Assembly (NCBI GenBank): GCA_038496675.1
Contig: CM076669.1
Location: 10,254,599 to 10,318,598 of the forward strand
DNA from: Rachycentron canadum
Taxonomy: Eukaryota > Chordata > Actinopteri > Carangiformes > Rachycentridae
DNA length: 64,000 nt
Direction of reading: 5' to 3'
Under the pieces are notes generated by a model. That model saw only the letters and a program-made list of their open reading frames with translations. It was not told where the DNA came from and did no database searches. A program made the translations under genes and the position numbers. Below, piece by piece: positions 22,333-35,640 of the stretch; within the stretch, counting starts at the first letter, position 1, and the number at the start of each line of letters is the position of its first letter.

Positions 22333-22434
22333 CTTCCAAGTTGCAGCATTGCGTCTGAAGTAGGCGAATGTGCGTGTGAACCAGCTGTAGATTTCATTAA
22401 GCGTTAACTGCATGTCGGCAGAGTCCATGATAGC
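22333..22434 (-). CDS. foxp2: foxp2 exon 13 (forkhead helices 1-2)
   Basis: 102 nt, 34 codons, phase 0 at both ends. It encodes AIMDSADMQLTLNEIYSWFT, then RTFAYFRRNAATWK. The second half is identical to human FOXP2, including SWFTRTFAYF (FOXP1 and FOXP4 have NWFTRMFAYF) and the RRNAATWK hinge that permits forkhead domain swapping in FOXP proteins. The first part differs from human AIMESSDRQL at three positions, notably Met for Arg. Acceptor TTTCAG, donor AAG|GTAAC. Confidence 0.97.
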
Positions 22435-23683
<1,249 letters not shown>

Positions 23684-23894
23684 CTGACGACAGAGGCATG
23701 GAGTATTTGTCGGAGTGGCGCCTGCGCATGGCTCCCATGCTGGGGACATTTGCCCCTCCCAGTACTGATGGCACCTGGGGCATAGCAGCCATGGGTGTGA
23801 TAGGTGCTGTGGGCGTGGTGGGTGTCTGAGGTAAGTTGGGGGGCGATGCTGAGGGCAAGTTCTTGGACATGGTGACGCTGGACACCAGGTTGAG
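23684..23894 (-). CDS. foxp2: foxp2 exon 11 (CtBP motif and Pro/Thr linker)
   Basis: 211 nt, 70 codons plus one base. It begins LNLVSSVTMSKNLPS; with the last Pro of exon 10 this forms PLNLV, the CtBP corepressor motif of FOXP1/2. It continues with LPQTPTTPTAPITPM as in human, a more divergent AAMPQVPSVLGGANVPSMGA, and ends MRRRHSDKYSMPLSS, which includes the RRRHSDK nuclear localisation signal before the forkhead. Acceptor CCCCAG, donor TCAG|GTAGG. A 400-base N gap starts only 75 bases upstream of the acceptor, so the branch region is partly unknown. Confidence 0.96.
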
Positions 23895-23969
23895 CTGGGG
23901 TGGAGGAACAGAGAGCATGGGAGTAAGATACAAGTAGCAGGGAGGGGGAGGGAGTGAAAGGAGGTGGGG

Positions 23970-24369
23970 NNNNNNNNNNNNNNNNNNNNNNNNNNNNNNN
24001 NNNNNNNNNNNNNNNNNNNNNNNNNNNNNNNNNNNNNNNNNNNNNNNNNNNNNNNNNNNNNNNNNNNNNNNNNNNNNNNNNNNNNNNNNNNNNNNNNNNN
24101 NNNNNNNNNNNNNNNNNNNNNNNNNNNNNNNNNNNNNNNNNNNNNNNNNNNNNNNNNNNNNNNNNNNNNNNNNNNNNNNNNNNNNNNNNNNNNNNNNNNN
24201 NNNNNNNNNNNNNNNNNNNNNNNNNNNNNNNNNNNNNNNNNNNNNNNNNNNNNNNNNNNNNNNNNNNNNNNNNNNNNNNNNNNNNNNNNNNNNNNNNNNN
24301 NNNNNNNNNNNNNNNNNNNNNNNNNNNNNNNNNNNNNNNNNNNNNNNNNNNNNNNNNNNNNNNNNNNNN
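23970..24369. other. Assembly gap (400 N)
   Basis: Exactly 400 unknown bases bordered on the right by a (GA)n run and on the left by GGGAGG-rich sequence, so the gap probably reflects an unresolved microsatellite. No foxp2 exon is missing here, because exon 10 joins exon 11 directly in frame. Confidence 0.95.

Positions 24370-24416
<47 letters not shown>
24370..24416. repeat. (GA)n microsatellite
   Basis: An uninterrupted GA run of at least 47 bases adjoining the gap. It may extend into the unknown sequence. Confidence 0.95.
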
Positions 24417-24421
<5 letters not shown>

Positions 24422-27400
24422 CATTATTTTGTGGTTTCTCTGACAGAGCCGAGTGTCTGCTCTCCTCTTCTCTAACACAGCTGTGTTTCCACTAACAAGG
24501 CTCGTGGAGAGGAGCCAGCCCATCTCCACTAATTACAACCACCAAATTGTATCATAAGAATTCTAATTAGAGCATGCTGTTCAAGATTATCCAACGATCA
24601 GCCTCCGTGTTATCCCGGCCCCATCTCTCTTTATCTCTCTATTTATCACACCCTCCCTCCTTCTTTATCTCCCTCACCACAGCCACACATAATTCTTTCA
24701 AACTGAAGCAATGAGTTTGTTTGCTCTTGGTCTGAATTAGTCAACATAGGTTACATGACCCTGGTCCAGCACCAAAACCCTACTTGTGACATTATAATCC
24801 ACTTTGAAAGGATGACCCTAAATTGCTGTAGTGACTGTGGGGTTACTATCGTGACTCTGTTGAAATCGTTATTGACAGCAACTATAAATCATCTCAGTCA
24901 AACATCCTGCTATTACAAGTGGAACAAGTGAGTGAAGAAGAGTGAGAAGCTTGAGGTTTAGACAAATATGTTTTTTAAGTAGTTGTGAAGTAACCCTGTA
25001 GATACTATAGAAAGTTTTGTCATAGCAACATTTCACAGACATGATTTAGATAATGTCATTTGCACCAACAACTTCAGTGTAAAAGTGGTTTCAGAAAGTG
25101 GTAACCTGATTCAGACAGCCAGCTATCCAAAGATAATTATCAATGCAAATAAATTTTACACTAAAATCCTCATAGGTAGAGCAAGTGATTGTAGTATAAT
25201 GATTATGTGGATGACAGTTCATCAAATCAACAACACATTATTGCCCCTAATCTAATTGAGACTTCCAGCTCAAGAGGAAGTATAGAGGTTAAAAAGACAA
25301 GTTGAAAAAAAATCAATGCAGACATTTATGGGGAATCTACACACACACTCTCTGTCTTCACCTCCTCTGTTCCTTCAACATTAGGGACCAAAGAGTGCTA
25401 GTTACCTCTGGCACGAATGCCAACTGTGCCCGCTAATCGTCCGGCTTTTCCACCACTTTGGCGCTTACTTCCCAAATCTCATGTGAGAGGCTCTAACCGA
25501 CTGGAAAATTCTTAACTGACCTTTTAGTCTCTGCACTAATTTAGTTGGAATGGTAATGACATTGTTACATATTCAAACCAAATTGCCTTAATTGTGAGTC
25601 TACAAGTGGAATGCATCCGTTGTGAGAGTCTGAATTAAAACTGACTTGAAAGATGGAAGGGAATGTGCAGCCGAAGGCAGTGAGAGATGGAGGAGTGAGG
25701 GTGAGGAGGAGGTATCAGCGGTCATTTGTGGCATGTGTTGATAAATAGGATAAAATGTCAAATTTAAGAGACTCCGGTGGATGCAGGGGTTCTCAGATGA
25801 TAATTATATGCCCACTTAGTTATAATGAACTGCTACAGTCATAGGCCTGGTTGCATAGACAATCTCCTGCTCAGCACAGAGACTGAGGATAAGAATTGGG
25901 AGGGGCATTAAAAGTAAGTTCCACGAATACATTTGTATCAATAGGCCTAATTGACTATATACAACTAATACTCAGACATATCTGCCTAAAACAATAATTT
26001 AAATAAAGCCATGTACTACAAAAATTTGATAATTTTTGTGTTGTGAAGATATGGGCAAATCTCCATGTAATGGATCCAGCCACATGTACACAAACCAGAC
26101 ACAGACACTGTAAGGCAGAAAACACCTCAAAATATGCTAATTCAATTCAAATAAATGCCTTCATGTGTGTATGGGCGTGTATATTTATAATGTTAAACCA
26201 TAATTTCCCCTCCTTTTTGCTGCCTCTTCACCTACAAAACACGGCAACAAGCGTGACATGTTTGCAGGCATGCAATCCCATTTTGACAAAATAGAGTTGA
26301 TTACAGTCAAAACGGACAGAGGAGAGAGAGGGAAGTGAGCACCCCTCACTCATCTGAACACACACTCAAGATTGGGGAGAGACAGACAGACAGAGAGAGG
26401 GAGAGACCTTATTATTCAAAACTTGCAGCCTGGCTAACTTTGATTCTCATCCATCCATAGCATGGCCAAAAGGTAGCATTTAATGAAGTGTGATTCAGAG
26501 AATAAATGGTGTCATATTGGAGATGGTGTCTTGTATTCGCCTGGTATTGGCTGTATGCGGCTCCACCAATGAAAAAATAAGATTATTTTTCTCCCCGCTA
26601 GGCTAACACAGACTATTCATACTTGTCATCTGTCATGGGTTGTGTCTTTTCCACACCTGGGTTTCTACTGAGTGTAAACGCATGCTGCCATTTGAGATCC
26701 ACTAAGCATCTCTCCTTTTTTTATGTCTATTCACTTTGGCACAGAGGACGCGCAAGCATGCACGTTCCTCCCTGCACGAAATCTTCATCCCACCTCCCCT
26801 GAAAAAATAGGGGGAGCCTTAAAACTGAAGACTTAACTGTTCATTTAAGAATTCTGTCTGAATTGCCCCCACCATCAAATGCAATTAGCTGCTCTTTCAT
26901 GTGTGCTTTATGTAATGCAATACTTCATTAGCATCATTCATTCATATTCAGGCATGGATTATAGGCTGCAAATTCTTTATTGGACAAGATGGAACCAAGC
27001 TGCTGGAGTTTTGAAGATTAAAAAAAAGCTACAGAGAGAGAGAGAGGGAGAGAGAGAAAGGAGGAGAGAGAGATTGAATAATAAAAAGGGAGTTTGATTC
27101 CTGATGGAATTATGGGATAATTATGCTATCTTGTGATTATCTACATTCTATGATGAGAGGTGATGAGGAAAATTATTCTATTGAAAGTAGGCACTTACTA
27201 AGCAGCAGAAACACGCTAACAATGTTTTGCTCTCAAACATTTCAAAATGTCTAAAATTGGAAGAAAATAATGTTTGCAAAAATGTATCATCTTAACATTA
27301 AATTCAAATACTGGTTGAGAGAAATGTGTTTATAATCATTCAATCTAAAAGTAAAAGGCAAGAGAAATAACATTGAGAATGACATCATTTTCCTTCTTCA

Positions 27401-27842
27401 ATGACACCTTTCACAATTTTGGATTTTTTTTTTCTGTAACCAATTTCAGCAGCACTGCGGGTATTTATGTCAACATCACACCATCTTCACCACTCAGCTG
27501 TAATTTTCAGGTGTTTGTTGTTAAAATGACATATCTTCTCCTCTTTCATTCCACTTTTGAGTACCACTGCGGCCACCGAGCCAAACAGTCATCAGCAGCC
27601 AACAGGTTGTTTTGGCTATTATATCTATCACAAAGAAATGACCCAACGTTTTAGCCAAGGACTCCACTGCTCTGCTATCTAATACACTTCCAAACTCTAT
27701 TGTCCTCTCACGGCACACAATACCTGATAAGAAGCAGATGTAACTTGGTATTACAAATCCCATTCTCCCTTTCATCTTCTCTCACTCACTCAAAAACCTG
27801 CCTGGTGCTTAAACTGTTCATTTTCTGTGTGGGGGCCCGTGT

Positions 27843-27887
27843 TCATAGCCAAGCCTGTTTACAGTGGCCAGAGCAATATGCACTCAC
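27843..27887 (-). other. foxp2: Read-through extension of exon 10 to an in-frame stop
   Basis: If the exon 10 donor is skipped, the frame continues with 14 codons (VSAYCSGHCKQAWL) to TGA at 27843-27845. This would produce a protein with zinc finger and leucine zipper but no forkhead domain, analogous in form to the human FOXP2.10+ isoform. Transcript support is unknown. Confidence 0.35.
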
Positions 27888-27971
27888 TGGTTTGGGAGAT
27901 GACTTAGGTTCCGAGGGCCGCATGTGCAAGTGGGTCATCATCGCCTGAAGACGTTCACGTTCTTTAGAAAG
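27888..27971 (-). CDS. foxp2: foxp2 exon 10 (leucine zipper, second half)
   Basis: 84 nt, 28 codons, phase 0 at both ends: LSKERERLQAMMTHLHMRPS, then EPKSSPKP. With exon 9 it completes the leucine zipper, where V-L-L-L occur at heptad spacing (V of QVVQQ, then L of LSKERER, L of LQAMM and L of THLHM). The zipper is required for FOXP homo- and heterodimers and for DNA binding. Human has EPKPSPKP at the end. Acceptor AACAG, donor CCA|GTGAGTG. Confidence 0.96.
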
Positions 27972-29919
27972 CTGTTAAGAGAGAAGAAGAAGAGAGTACA
28001 TTAGAGTAGATTAGAGCAGAGGAGAGGATAGGAGAGGGGAGGAATAACCAAAAAGTATGACAGTAGAAAATATGTAACATTAGATTTACAGGGTTGCAGA
28101 GTGAAAAGAATGAAAGAAAGAAAAACAGCAGGAAGAAAGAAAGGGTTTGATATAAACCAAGTGAAAAAAAGACAACAGTTCTGTTCTTGTGATGTAAGGA
28201 GAATGTGAGAGGCTGGGGGAGAAGATGGGAGAGGGTGCAGACAGGTCAGGCAAAACAAATAGCATTTCATCTTTTTGTCAATAGTAGAATTTAGGTCAGA
28301 GAGGCTCTGACAGTAACAAGCTACTTGGGCCATAAATTAGGTGGTCCTGAGTGTCTGCTCAAAGTCCTGTGGACACTGTTAGGGGGATGGAGCGCAGCCA
28401 GCAGCTGCTGAGAGGTGAAGGGGTCTTCCAAACAGGGTGCCAGGCGGCCCCGCCTCCCCGGTCCAGTTAGTGGCCCCAGCCATCGCCTATCATCAATCTA
28501 ATTCACAGGGAGTGACAGGGACTGGACCATGTGAAAGGCTCAACCCCCCCACACCCTTAACACGCACACACACCCACAAGGACCAAACATACAGAGAAAC
28601 AGAAAAGCAAGTAGGCGTGCACAAACACACATGCGTGCACCCACACACACACACACACACGGACGCACAAATACACAGAGCTGGGCCTCATTACGAGTGA
28701 CGGGTCTCATGGAAAAAGAGAGGATGGTGGGAGTAAGAAATGAGAGAAAGGGAGAGAAGAGAAGAGACAGGGCCGACAACACAAGTTCACCACTGTAATT
28801 GGTCACAGTGTAAAGAGCAAGCTCCAACTGCTTTGTGTTGCAATGAAAAACAAAACATAAAATGAGATAAAATTGAATAAGTAACTTGCATCCTTTTCTC
28901 TATTTTATTCACTCTTTTACATGCCACCAGCACTTATTTACTTTTAACACCCCCCCAGATGCCTAACAATTAAATACAGACTGTTTATTGGATCAGAAAA
29001 TAACTGTACAGGAGACAAAGCTCTGGTTTCTTGGAGGTTTTTAGGACTCTGGTTAGAGGACTGCACAAGAGATAGTGAGAACACAAGTTACAGTAAAATC
29101 TCTTAATATGGTATTCTTACACTTCTGCCACCATATTCCTAATATTTCTATTCAGTCCATTTTAATAATAATATCTTGCATCTTAAAATATATCTTATCG
29201 TATGGTGACAGGAGCAGACCACCTCTGAGCCAACTATGTAAAGCCAGAAGAGGCTTATAGAACCAGAAGATGCTTCTTCAGGCTTTGGGGCTGGTTTCAG
29301 TTGGCGGACTCGATATTTCCAGCTGTCACTTTGTTTGAGCCTAATTTAAGACATACATATCTATTTGTTTCTAAAGGAAGGGGAGCGGTTGTCAGCAGTG
29401 CTGAGTAATAATGAGAGCGCTCAATCAGCGCTCTCATTATCTAGCCAGCATGACTCCTTAATAAGGTCACGCTCCACCTACTGAAAATAGTTCCCTCCTT
29501 TTGAGCTTTCTTCAGGTGCAAAGTGCAGTTAATTAACACAGCAGACCGGGAGAGATGCGCTCGCTATTAATTGGAAAGAAAAAGAGAAAAAAAAAAGAAA
29601 GCAGAGAAAATAAAGCACACGCTTAATTCAATTAAAACAGCCATAATGGCTTTCGTTGTAAGGCCTGAGGATTCCTTTGTTTAGTGGCTTTGTTGAATTC
29701 AGCAGGTCCTGCTTGTCTGGAAATATTAAGCAGACCACAGTGTGGCCTTTCTCTCACTCACACAACTTTCAAGAAATAAAGTTTTGACTAGATGATTGGT
29801 GACTTAAATGAGTTCACTCCAATAAAATGTGACAATGGTAAAAATTTAACAAGTCACATAGTTTTGTTCCAGCTACATACTGAAGTACATACTTTTTTTT
29901 TATCTAAAAGAAAACTTAC
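27972..29919 (-). other. foxp2: foxp2 intron 9
   Basis: About 1.9 kb. A CA-rich run lies at 28558-28680. A striking unique block at 29380-29720 contains a perfect 14-bp inverted repeat (29408-29440), CCTTAATAAGG and GTTAATTAACACAGC. The remainder is purine-rich or AT-rich and non-coding. Confidence 0.85.
29380..29720. promoter_or_regulatory. Candidate conserved non-coding element in intron 9 with palindrome
   Basis: Unique sequence 200-540 bases downstream of the exon 9 donor. It includes a perfect 14-bp inverted repeat with a 5-base spacer at 29408-29440, the palindromic CTTAATAAG, and homeodomain cores GTTAATTAAC and GCTATTAATTGG. Function is inferred only. Confidence 0.35.
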
Positions 29920-30007
29920 TTGTATTTCCAGCTGCTGTACGACTTGCATCTGGACTCTACACTGAGCTGTGCTCCGATCGTCAAGGGCATGTTCACTGTT
30001 TAGGTGC
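29920..30007 (-). CDS. foxp2: foxp2 exon 9 (zinc finger C-terminal half, start of leucine zipper)
   Basis: 88 nt. The first base completes Lys with exon 8, then [20 protein letters not shown] and QVVQQLEIQ. The two histidines of HLNSEH complete the C2H2 zinc finger begun in exon 8. RVQMQVVQQLEIQ starts the coiled coil. Human has [21 protein letters not shown], a single conservative change. Acceptor CTCCAG, donor CAA|GTAAGT. Confidence 0.96.
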
Positions 30008-31389
30008 CTGGAGGGACAGCAAGAGGGAGAGAGAGATGTTGTTCACTTCAAGTCTATCAAATACGTCACAGCAAGCAGAAGTGGGACATTTAGTTTTATT
30101 TTCACCATGATCAAAATTGTGGAGGATGATAATTACAGTATCAACTTCACCACTGTTCTGTTTTTATGATAATATTTCTATAATGGGACAATTATCTATA
30201 GGATCCTGTTAGGAAGCATTGTTCCACTCTGAAATGAGGTAATTAGAAGTAACATGACGGTGTGTGGCGCCATGTTTAACATGACAATAGGCCTGTGCCA
30301 GTTTAGATGGCTAACTTCAGTGCCACCCTGAGCGCTGCTTTCTATGGAGAATAAAAGATGCTAGCCCAGCAGAACGGCTTTGTCTCCTTCGTTTACTGAA
30401 AACAATACACACAATTTAACACCAGCAACATTTGACACACAAAAGCAGCTCTTCAACTGAAGGTGCATTATCCAGCAGCAGACATATTAAATGTATCTGG
30501 TGTGTTCGCCTCATTAAAAGAAAAAGGCAGCCAGACAGCCATAACAGTCAATGAGGGTTTTTGTCTTGATTGGATTTTGTCTGTAGGACACAAAAGAGCT
30601 TCACCATTAAGATAGACCTTTATTCCAAAGCACACATACACAGGAACACACAGACACACAAAAACAGAGTACACAAATATGGGGCGAAAAGGGGTTTCTA
30701 AAGTGTTGTGATGCTGGGTAATGAGCCTCTATCTGAATGATCATTGGTGACAAACTCACAAAGCAAGCTTTGAGGAGGCATGCTTATGAAATGCCAGAGC
30801 TGCCACTTTATCTCCAGTAATTATAGGTTAGCTTGCAGACCCTTCAATGATCATTTACAGCGCTGCCTCCAGTGCATTAGAGGGAGTACAAAATCTCTCC
30901 CTCTCTCTCTGGCTTTCACTTTATCTAAGAACATACACACTCACTTACATTATCATGAACTTGCACAAACACTGATTGGCACACAAAAAAGTGCGCTCAC
31001 ACACATACATACACACGCACACATACAGATATAAACACTCCCACCACATATTTCCCCCAATTCTCTTCCAAACCCTGCACTTGTTGTTTATCTGCAATGT
31101 GCAAAACAAGACAACTCATTGAGCCGGCTTCTCTTGGCCTGCCAATCAAAAGCTGAATAGAGCATTTGTAATCACAATTGCTCTGTACCTTTCAATTACA
31201 CTGCACACATTTAAAACCCTTCTATCTCATCCCTGCTTATACTTTTGTAACCATTTCGGGTCTAATGCTCGGAAATGTTTCATTATAAATCAAGAATGAG
31301 GTAGCATTAAAAGAGGAGGGGTGGGGAGTGGGATGGATGAGGGATAGCAGCAGTGAGGGGAGGGACGAACTGGTGGATTTCTCCAGCCC

Positions 31390-31870
31390 TGTGCCTAATT
31401 GCTGTTTCAGAATGCGCATGCAAAAAGGGGGCATTTCATTAATCATTTAATCACGTCCCTCGCAGGATGAGGGAACTAATGTTGCAAATACCCTTTTCAT
31501 TTCACTGCCCATAATGCTATCTTATGCACTTGATGTATGGCGTGTGTCATGAATTACAGCTGCTTCAAAAGCACAGAGTGGGCTGCTCGCTGTCCCTGAA
31601 GATACCTCATTACAAAAAAAAGGGCGTAAAAAATCTTTATTAAGTTTGCCTCTCATCGACAAGCAGCTTGTTTTTCTTATATTTTGTCAATGTGTGTGTT
31701 TGTGCACGAAGGCCTCTCCACAGTTCTCCAGCCACTTATTCTCATACACACACGTTCCACCGCTGGCCAGTTAGCAAGGTGATTACAGGCAGATTACTAC
31801 ATGCATTTATGAAATATTCAAATGGCAGCATGTCCTACTGTGCATTAATAATGCCACAGAAAAGGGAGGA
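31390..31870. promoter_or_regulatory. Candidate conserved non-coding elements in intron 8
   Basis: Two adjacent unique blocks. The first has TTTCATTAATCATTTAATCACG and ATGAATTACAGCTGC-type motifs. The second, at 31796-31860, has ATGCATTTATGAAATATTC, CAAATGGCAGCATG and GTGCATTAATAATGCC. The POU-like AT content and the intron match the general location of the human POU3F2 element, but orthology is not established. Confidence 0.3.
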
Positions 31871-34800
31871 TGGGGGCAGACACAGACAGGCAGACAGAAA
31901 ACAATAATGAAAGAACACCTTATTTACTGAGATGTGGGCAAACACACACTTCTCTGAACTGACTGTCTTTCCTCTAATTACACAAAAATCCCTTTAGTCT
32001 GATTTTATTTCCTTATAAGCCATTTTCTCTTATGTTTTTTTTTTTTTTTTTAATCCATGTGAGATAATTCTCATTACATTGTAGCTCTGATCTTTGACTA
32101 TAACTGCAACCAAACCTAAATAATCTATAGGTGAAAATGTGAATTGAACTGTGTGGAAATTGAGACAAAAAAGGAGACAGAGTAGCTTACTGCAGTGTCA
32201 GGTGTAACCATTTAAACTTAGAGGTGGGGGATGCATGTTTTGCTGTCAGGCCTGGCTTTGTTTACTGTTCAAGCACAGTTTTAGAGGTACATTGATTATC
32301 TGCCCTGAAGAGGGAATTAGCCATGTGATGAAGGCCATGTGACAACAGGGAGAGAAAGGACAGAGGTGGAGATTGAGAGATGCAGCAAAGGTAGAGAAAT
32401 CAAAGCAAATAACACCAAATAAATAAACTGATAAATGGTGATGGAAGATGGTGGAGAGATGAGATACAGGCGTTGTTTTTCAGCCCCTGGATCTCTTCAC
32501 GAGAAGGGAACAAAACATCTCAGAGGTTTTTCCCCACAGCTGTGCATATGAATATGTATACGTCCACAAAGGGCCCAATAATAAATCTACTCAAGCCAGC
32601 ATATATGGATGATGCATTTCTGCTAATTGTCTGTTTGTATTATCAGGGGCTACAAAGGCCCAGCAGAGAGCAGCAAGTTAGGCCCTCTAACTGTCTACGC
32701 GTGACACACAAACACATACACCAACACCACTTCAGTTAGATAAGAAACAGAAGATAAATACACACAGTTGTATGTAGCTACACACGTGTTACCTACTACT
32801 GCACATAAACAAGCACATATACACTCACACACTCTCCCCGTGGTGGTAGTGCATAAGTAATGCCCTCCGTTTTAAAGGTCTTGTCACAGAGCAGTAGACA
32901 TGTGGAGGGGTAGAGGGAAACGCAGCTATCCAGGGGCCAGGGGCCTGCCTTGCTGCCTCCACAGTGCGTGTTTGAGTGTGTGTGTGTGTGTGTGTGCGCG
33001 CGCACGCATTATGTAGAGATGAAGACACTTGGCTGCTGCCTTGTGGGTTTAATTAGCAGCGGGTTACAGACACCAACGTTCAGGTTAGCGGCTGAGCTTG
33101 CCATTTTAACATGGAGTCTGCCTCCCTGCCAGTAATAAGGAGAGTGGAGTAGTGACAGAGAGTGGAAGAGTTAAGTGTGTGTCTGCCTCTGTGTGCGTGT
33201 GTGTGTGGGGGGTGGGGGGGGTGGGGTGGGGGGCATGTATCTGTTTATGCAGCGATTGACTGTATGTTATTGAGGTGGGAGGACATTCATTTAAAAAAGG
33301 GTATATGAGGGAAAAGGCCAAAGAATGGAGGACATGTATAATACTAGTTAAGAAACATCAAACTGGAAATGATAATTGCGTCTTTTCTCTTTATCATTTT
33401 AAAGTGAGAGTGTGAAATCTGCAAATATTTTAAGTAAGTGTAGTGGTGGTTGTACAGGCCAATGTAGCTTCATGATGCTATGCAGATTATTCATATGAAG
33501 TAGCTATGTGTTTAAGAATCTAATAATTTTTTTTTATTTACCATAAAAGCTCCCTGCAAAAATAGCTTCAGCACATACACTAATACTGGTAATGTTTCTC
33601 CCTCTCATCTCGTGTAACTAACACAAATACACACACACACAAACCCCAACACCCACCACTCAAGAAACATTCCCAGCAATATTATTTCATTTTGAACTTC
33701 AGAGAGCTAATTCAGGGTGCCAGCCACCTCGAGGCTACCTTTTCCAGGTGAGAACACTTAAAAGCATGCTGAAGAGCTATTAAATGCTGATCTTGACAAG
33801 TTTCTTCATGCAACAAAACAATAGGTGACTAAACGTGTCACCGCCGCTGAGCTGAACTCCTACAGCGAGCTACGAGACGGCAGCTTGACTTGCGCCCCCC
33901 CCAACCCACACCCAACTACCAACATCTAAACTGTCATCTAAATCTGACACTCGCTTTATGTAACCCCCGTTTAAACTGTGCCTGTGTGTGTGTGCATGTG
34001 TGCATCTGTGTGTGTGTAGTTGGCTGGCATCTCCAGAAACATAAAAGGACTCACTCTGACACCGACAATCACTGCTCCAAGGCACGCCACAGAGCAGCCA
34101 TCTTTGTTCTGATGACGAGTCTGCCTTCTTTGTTGGTGTCTGTTTTCATGTGCTGGCTGGGTTACAGTAAAGAGCCAGCCTCTGACTTGCAGGGATATGT
34201 GTTGGGAGGTAGGGGGGAGCTGAACCAAGACACTGCTCTGTTTTGTAGCAGCCAATGTTCTGGCAAGTGTTCTTACAAAACCGTCTGCCAACCTGTGCTT
34301 TCACTTTCAAGTTTGAAATCTACCTGTTTTCTCTCTGTCTGTCTTCTGTCTTTCTCACTCTCTCAGTTTGTCTTTACAACTGTGCATCTTTTTGCACTGG
34401 TTTACCAGCTTACTGCATTCACAGGCACAGCGCTTTATACAGTGTATCTCTGCCCCTCACCTAAATAACCAGCTAAGCCACCAAGACACAGTATCCTAAG
34501 AGCACACAGACTTACCTGTGTTTGTGTGTGAACACAGTGCAGAGGGATAGACTGATGTCTTCTTTAAGTAAGTGTACCAAGGTGATAGGACAAGATATCA
34601 GAAAACCTGCTAATCCGATACAGGCTTGCCTTCTCACACACACACATCTGTTCCCAAGCTGTAAGGCAAACTCTTCTACCTGGACTAGTATACATGTAGT
34701 CCAGGCCGGACAATGAGCTGTGCACAGCAAACTGGCTTTTCATAAAATTAAACAAGAGCCTATGGATGTGCTATACCCTTCTCTAGAAAATTGATATTAA

Positions 34801-35239
34801 CATTAACATGTATGTGGCACATTTTCCACAGGGGATAAGCAAACACACTTGTCAGGTTCTAGTTGTAATATACATTCACCTTGGATTCATTTAAACCCAT
34901 CGCTGCCACTGAAGATTCGCTGGCACTTTTGAGTATACTACAGGCCTGTCTTGACAGTCTGAAAACGCTGCCTAATGTCCTGTCTGGCTGGTAAACACCA
35001 AGTTTATCAGAGTCACTTCATTTTACAGATACACTTTCGAGTTTTAATTCACAAGCTGCTGTAGAATTAGCAAACGCCTGACCCAAATCCTCCAGCAGAT
35101 CCCCATGGGTGGACTAGTTTCTTGTATTAGTAAATTTTTTTTTTTTTAGCTTTCTGCAACTTATTACAGTCACCACTGTAGAAAAATGCATAATTTGGAA
35201 AATACACCAGAACAATGTCCTGATTTCAAGAGTTTATGC

Positions 35240-35640
35240 GAATTCACATGGACATTTACAGACCATGAAAAACACTCGCCAGATCGTTATTTCACAGTTA
35301 ATTACAAATCTAATTAGAATATTCAAATTAAAGCTTTCCCTTTCTTTTCTTCTCTGTGTGAGAGCAGGGAGCCAGGGAAAGAGTGATAGTGAGAGAGAGA
35401 GAAAAAGAGAGAGAGAGAGAGTGAGTGAGTGAGACTCTCAGTGAGTGGCAATGTGATAACCTGTAATCAGCAGTGCTGCAAACACCTTCTTCCTTTGATG
35501 TCCCCCCACTAACATCCTGGCAACAAAGCCGGCCAATTACAAATGAGCTAATTAACTAAATTGTTGATGGAGCATGAAGAGTTCATTCGCTCTGGCGCCT
35601 GCACCATGACAACAGTGAATGGGGGCCTTTGTTGTGGAGG
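35240..35640. promoter_or_regulatory. Candidate conserved non-coding elements near exon 8
   Basis: Two AT-rich blocks separated by a GA run. At 35290-35335 are GTTAATTAC, CTAATTAGAATATTC and AAATTAAAGC. At 35530-35565 are CCAATTACAAATGAGC and CTAATTAACTAAATTG. TAATTA cores are unusually dense. They lie 360-760 bases downstream of exon 8 in the sense direction. Inference only. Confidence 0.3.

Larger units (their letters stand above)
23895..27887 (-). other. foxp2: foxp2 intron 10 (contains assembly gap)
   Basis: About 4.0 kb including 400 N. The first 45 bases can be read through from exon 10 (see 27843-27887). A POU octamer lies at 25143-25150. GA-rich runs occur at 24370-24416 and 27030-27072. 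AT-rich unique sequence lies at 25500-26000 and 26870-27170. No additional exon found. Confidence 0.85.

Noticed and set aside
33890..34468. 192-residue plus-strand open frame in intron 8
   Set aside because: Cys/Val runs come from TG-rich sequence and the remainder has no recognisable domain.
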